Below are positions 61,727-64,000 of a stretch of DNA of 64,000 nucleotides, one piece after another; positions within the stretch are counted from its first letter, which is position 1, and every line of letters begins with the position of its first letter. The position numbers and the translations under genes were made by a program. This DNA comes from Hyphomicrobium sp. (GTDB lineage: Bacteria > Pseudomonadota > Alphaproteobacteria > Rhizobiales > Hyphomicrobiaceae). The notes under the pieces were generated by a model that was given only the letters and a program-made list of their open reading frames with translations, ran no database searches and was not told the origin of the DNA. The stretch spans positions 62,001-126,000 of the forward strand of contig PERL01000002.1 of NCBI GenBank assembly GCA_002928735.1, read 5' to 3'.

Positions 61727-62385
61727 TCGCTGAGGATGAGATCGGCGAAGACGAAACCGTCGCGGGTGACGATTTTGCCGGGGCGGATGGACAGTGGGTG
61801 GCTGAACATGGGGCCGGCTGCCACGCAGGTGTGGAATTCGCCATTCTCGCCGCAGGGGTCGATGCCAGCGGGCAGATCATCGAGGAAAGCGCGATCGAAG
61901 ACGCGGCCGGCGAAGTTGGCGTCGAGCTTTTTGGGATCGATGGTGGCGATGTAGGTGACGAGGCCGCCGTCGATCATCTCTTCGGCGAGCGCGCGGGTCG
62001 GCTTGCCCCAGAGGGGAAAGATGGGTTTGAGGCCGGTGCCGTGCAGTTTTTGTTCGCGGTAGCTGCGGATGTCTTCCAGGAACAAATCGCCAAATGCCAT
62101 CGCTTCGATGCCGGCTGAGACTTGTGTGCGGACGTAGTCGCCCATCAGGCGTTCGTAGTCGTCGTTGGAGCAGGGCCAGGGGAGCGGGACAACGTGGAGG
62201 GGGATTCCCGCGGCTTCGGCTTGGGCTTCCAATATTTGGCGGCGGACACCGTGCATGGCGACACGGTCGAAGGCTTCGTTGATTGTCGTCAGGAGACCTG
62301 CGACCTCGATGGAGGGATCGCCGCGAAGGGCTTGGAGGGACCAGGCACTGTCTTTCCCGCTCGACCAACTCAGGATTGTTTTCAC
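61723..62385 (-). CDS. Dph6/DUF71-family ATP-pyrophosphatase
   Basis: 220 residues. The PP-loop SWSSGKDSAWSLQAL binds ATP at the N-terminus; MHGVRRQILEAQAEAAGIPL and GENGEFHTCVAAGPMF are signatures of the diphthine-ammonia-ligase/DUF71 family. Bacteria lack diphthamide, so the substrate must be something else; amide formation on an unknown acid is the inference. It overlaps the convergent dehydrogenase gene by 4 bases. Confidence 0.88.
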   Translation of the reverse strand: MKTILSWSSGKDSAWSLQALRGDPSIEVAGLLTTINEAFDRVAMHGVRRQILEAQAEAAGIPLHVVPLPWPCSNDDYERLMGDYVRTQVSAGIEAMAFGDLFLEDIRSYREQKLHGTGLKPIFPLWGKPTRALAEEMIDGGLVTYIATIDPKKLDANFAGRVFDRAFLDDLPAGIDPCGENGEFHTCVAAGPMFSHPLSIRPGKIVTRDGFVFADLILSD

Positions 62386-62487
62386 GGATGGATGCCCGTT
62401 TATAGGAGGTGTCTGCCCCCTCGCCAGGGGGCTTTAGAATGTCGTAACTTGGCGGCACAGAAACGCAAAACACTTCAGGGCCAGGGC

Positions 62488-63201
62488 ATGCCGGAATTTG
62501 ATCGCATTGTCATCCTGACCGGGGCGGGGATCAGCGCCGAGTCAGGCGTGCCGACGTTCCGCGATAAGGGCGGGATCTGGGCGAAGTACGATTACCGCGA
62601 CGTGGCGACGCCGGAGGGCTTCGAGAAGAACCCGCAGCTCGTGCACGAATTCTACAACATGCGGCGGCGTGCGCATCAGTCGGTGGCGCCGAATGCGGCG
62701 CACTTTGCGCTGGCTTTGCTGGAAGAGACGCATCCCGGCACGGTGACGCTCGTGACGCAGAATGTCGATCAGCTGCATGAGCAGGCGGGATCGAAGAACC
62801 TCATTCACATGCACGGCGAAGCGCTGAAGGGCTGGTGCCTGGGATGCGGGACGCGGATGCCGTGGACGGGGGATATGTTTCTGGAGACGGCGTGCCCCAT
62901 CTGCGCCGATGTGGGGACGCTGAGGCCGGATGTCGTTTGGTTCGGCGAGGAGCCGTATCACATGGAGCGGATCATCAAGGAGCTGGAGCAGGCGGACCTT
63001 TTCATTTCGATTGGCACAAGTGGGAATGTGTATCCGGCGGCGGGATTCGTGCAGGTCGCGGCAGAGTATGGCGCGCACACGGTGGAGCTCAATCTGGAGC
63101 CCTCAGAAGGGCGCACGCATTTCGCTGAGGCGATCCATGGGCCGGCGACGGAAGTGGTGCCGGCGTACGTGCGGCGGTTGCTCGATGCAGCTCTCACCTA
63201 A
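62488..63201 (+). CDS. cobB: NAD-dependent protein deacylase (sirtuin, CobB-like)
   Basis: 237 residues from ATG 62488. The sirtuin motifs are complete: ILTGAGISAESGVPTFRDKGGIW, TQNVDQLHEQAG, the catalytic His in IHMHGEALKGWC, a zinc site CLGCGTR...ACPICADVG, RPDVVWFGEEPY and GTSGNVYPAAGF. The Tyr/Arg pair seen in desuccinylases (YNMRRRAHQ) is present, so it may remove succinyl as well as acetyl groups from Lys. It overlaps the convergent methyltransferase stop by 4 bases. Confidence 0.95.
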   Translation: MPEFDRIVILTGAGISAESGVPTFRDKGGIWAKYDYRDVATPEGFEKNPQLVHEFYNMRRRAHQSVAPNAAHFALALLEETHPGTVTLVTQNVDQLHEQAGSKNLIHMHGEALKGWCLGCGTRMPWTGDMFLETACPICADVGTLRPDVVWFGEEPYHMERIIKELEQADLFISIGTSGNVYPAAGFVQVAAEYGAHTVELNLEPSEGRTHFAEAIHGPATEVVPAYVRRLLDAALT

Positions 63202-64000
63202 CGTTTGAAGACCGTGACCGCCTCGATGTGGGGCGAAAAGATGAACTGGTCGATGGGCGTGACGGGTCCCATCTTGAAGCCGGCATCGATCAGCGTGCGC
63301 GCATCGCGGGCGAGTGTGGCCGGGGCGCAGGATACGGCAATCACCACCGGGACTTTGGAGCGGGCGAGGCGTTCGGCTTGTTCGGCAGCGCCGGCGCGCG
63401 GGGGATCGAGGACGACAGCGTCGTAGGTTTCCAGTTCCTTGGGCGAGAGCGGTTCGCGAAAGAGGTCGCGGACGCGGGCCTCGATGGGTTTGAGGCCGGT
63501 GGCGCGGCGGGCGGCGGCTTCGAGAACAGATATCGCGCGACGGTCGCTGTCGAAGGCTGTGACCTGCACTTTCGCTGCGAGAGGAAACGTGAACGTGCCG
63601 AGGCCGGAGAAGAGATCGGCGACGCGCTTGGCCTTCTTGGGCAGGGCCGCGACGACGAGATCGATCATGCGGCGTTCGGCTTCGGGGATGGCTTGCAGGA
63701 AGAGCGAGGGGGGGACATCCACTTCGGCGGTGCCGAGCGTGAGGCGCGGTTCGGAGCGCACAACAATCGCATCACCGGCGACGACGAGGCGCGCGATGCG
63801 CGCCGTTTCGGCCAATTGTGCAAGACGCGCGCGTTCGTCGGGTTGGAGCAGTTTGTGGCCGTTGTCGAAGGAGACGTCGAGGCCGGTGTCGAGTTTCGTC
63901 ACGATGAGGCGGCCGCTGGAATTGCCGGGCATCGCGATCTTGGCCATGGCCTTCAGATGCGGGAAGGCGGCCATGATGGCGGGATCGAGCAGCAGGCAGT
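63198..64000 (-). CDS. TrmA/RumA-type RNA 5-methyluridine methyltransferase, 3' part
   Basis: The frame is open to the last base, so only the C-terminal ~267 residues are seen. The SAM site is RVADLFSGLGTFTFPLAAKV; VVLDPPRAGAAEQAERLA and VVIAVSCAPATLARDARTLIDAGF contain the catalytic Cys of the family. It methylates U in rRNA or tRNA; which position cannot be told because the N-terminal TRAM and FeS part lies outside the window. Confidence 0.92.
   Translation of the reverse strand, partial: CLLLDPAIMAAFPHLKAMAKIAMPGNSSGRLIVTKLDTGLDVSFDNGHKLLQPDERARLAQLAETARIARLVVAGDAIVVRSEPRLTLGTAEVDVPPSLFLQAIPEAERRMIDLVVAALPKKAKRVADLFSGLGTFTFPLAAKVQVTAFDSDRRAISVLEAAARRATGLKPIEARVRDLFREPLSPKELETYDAVVLDPPRAGAAEQAERLARSKVPVVIAVSCAPATLARDARTLIDAGFKMGPVTPIDQFIFSPHIEAVTVFKR

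Overview
This 64 kb window is an almost fully coding, GC-rich chromosomal segment of an alphaproteobacterium, most likely of the order Hyphomicrobiales (Rhizobiales). The support is a set of lineage-typical genes and RNAs: GapR (DUF2312), CpdR, RcdA (DUF1465), a DUF1192 protein, DUF882 and DUF459 envelope proteins, two tandem suhB/mmgR-type small RNAs and a ROSE-like RNA thermometer before an hsp20 gene. A PQQ-dehydrogenase family protein and a MOFRL-type glycerate kinase fit a Hyphomicrobium-like methylotroph, but they do not prove it. I see no phage, IS element, CRISPR array or integrative island.

Layout. 1-6.6 kb: end of an L,D-transpeptidase gene and two tandem, paralogous TonB-dependent receptors with Pro/Lys-rich N-terminal linkers. 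6.9-8.8 kb: agmatine-to-putrescine pair aguA-aguB. 8.9-9.7 kb: AbrB-Doc toxin-antitoxin operon. 9.9-19.6 kb: DUF882 murein hydrolase, oxyR, a repeat-rich intergenic region with an orphan terminator, CPBP protease, GlsB-like membrane protein, metallophosphoesterase, gapR, lytic transglycosylase with a DUF459 protein, and an HPF/RaiA ribosome factor. 19.8-26 kb: gltB-gltD glutamate synthase. 26.5-31.9 kb: hsp20 with thermometer, a lysophospholipase-like hydrolase, hisN, two tandem sRNAs, N-formylglutamate amidohydrolase, cpdR, tRNA-Val and rpmJ. 32-39 kb: TPR protein, pyk, a DUF1036 protein, glycerate kinase, a second N-formylglutamate amidohydrolase and a Tat-exported alkylsulfatase.

39.5-49.3 kb: small secreted Cys-rich protein, an RNA-methyltransferase pair (one gene carrying an in-frame palindromic insertion), an OmpA-family protein, prs, a lipoprotein, pgeF and midA. 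49.3-53.7 kb: divergent galE and galU, then a MotA-like/OmpA-like channel pair. 53.7-58.4 kb: MsbA-like ABC exporter, rpmE, rcdA, DUF1192 and quinone oxidoreductase. 58.4-64 kb: a candidate 29-residue protein, aroC, a divergent PQQ dehydrogenase, a Dph6-like ATPase, a sirtuin and the 3' part of a TrmA/RumA-type RNA methyltransferase.

Main themes are envelope and peptidoglycan maintenance, nitrogen and amino-acid metabolism (GOGAT, agmatine, histidine, chorismate), stress responses (OxyR, Hsp20, HPF) and cell-cycle proteolysis (CpdR with RcdA). The points most worth a second look are the ROSE-like thermometer, the duplicated sRNA genes, a palindromic repeat family that has entered a conserved reading frame, an orphan terminator divergent from oxyR, a micro-ORF with a near-perfect Shine-Dalgarno sequence, and a PQQ dehydrogenase lacking canonical active-site residues.
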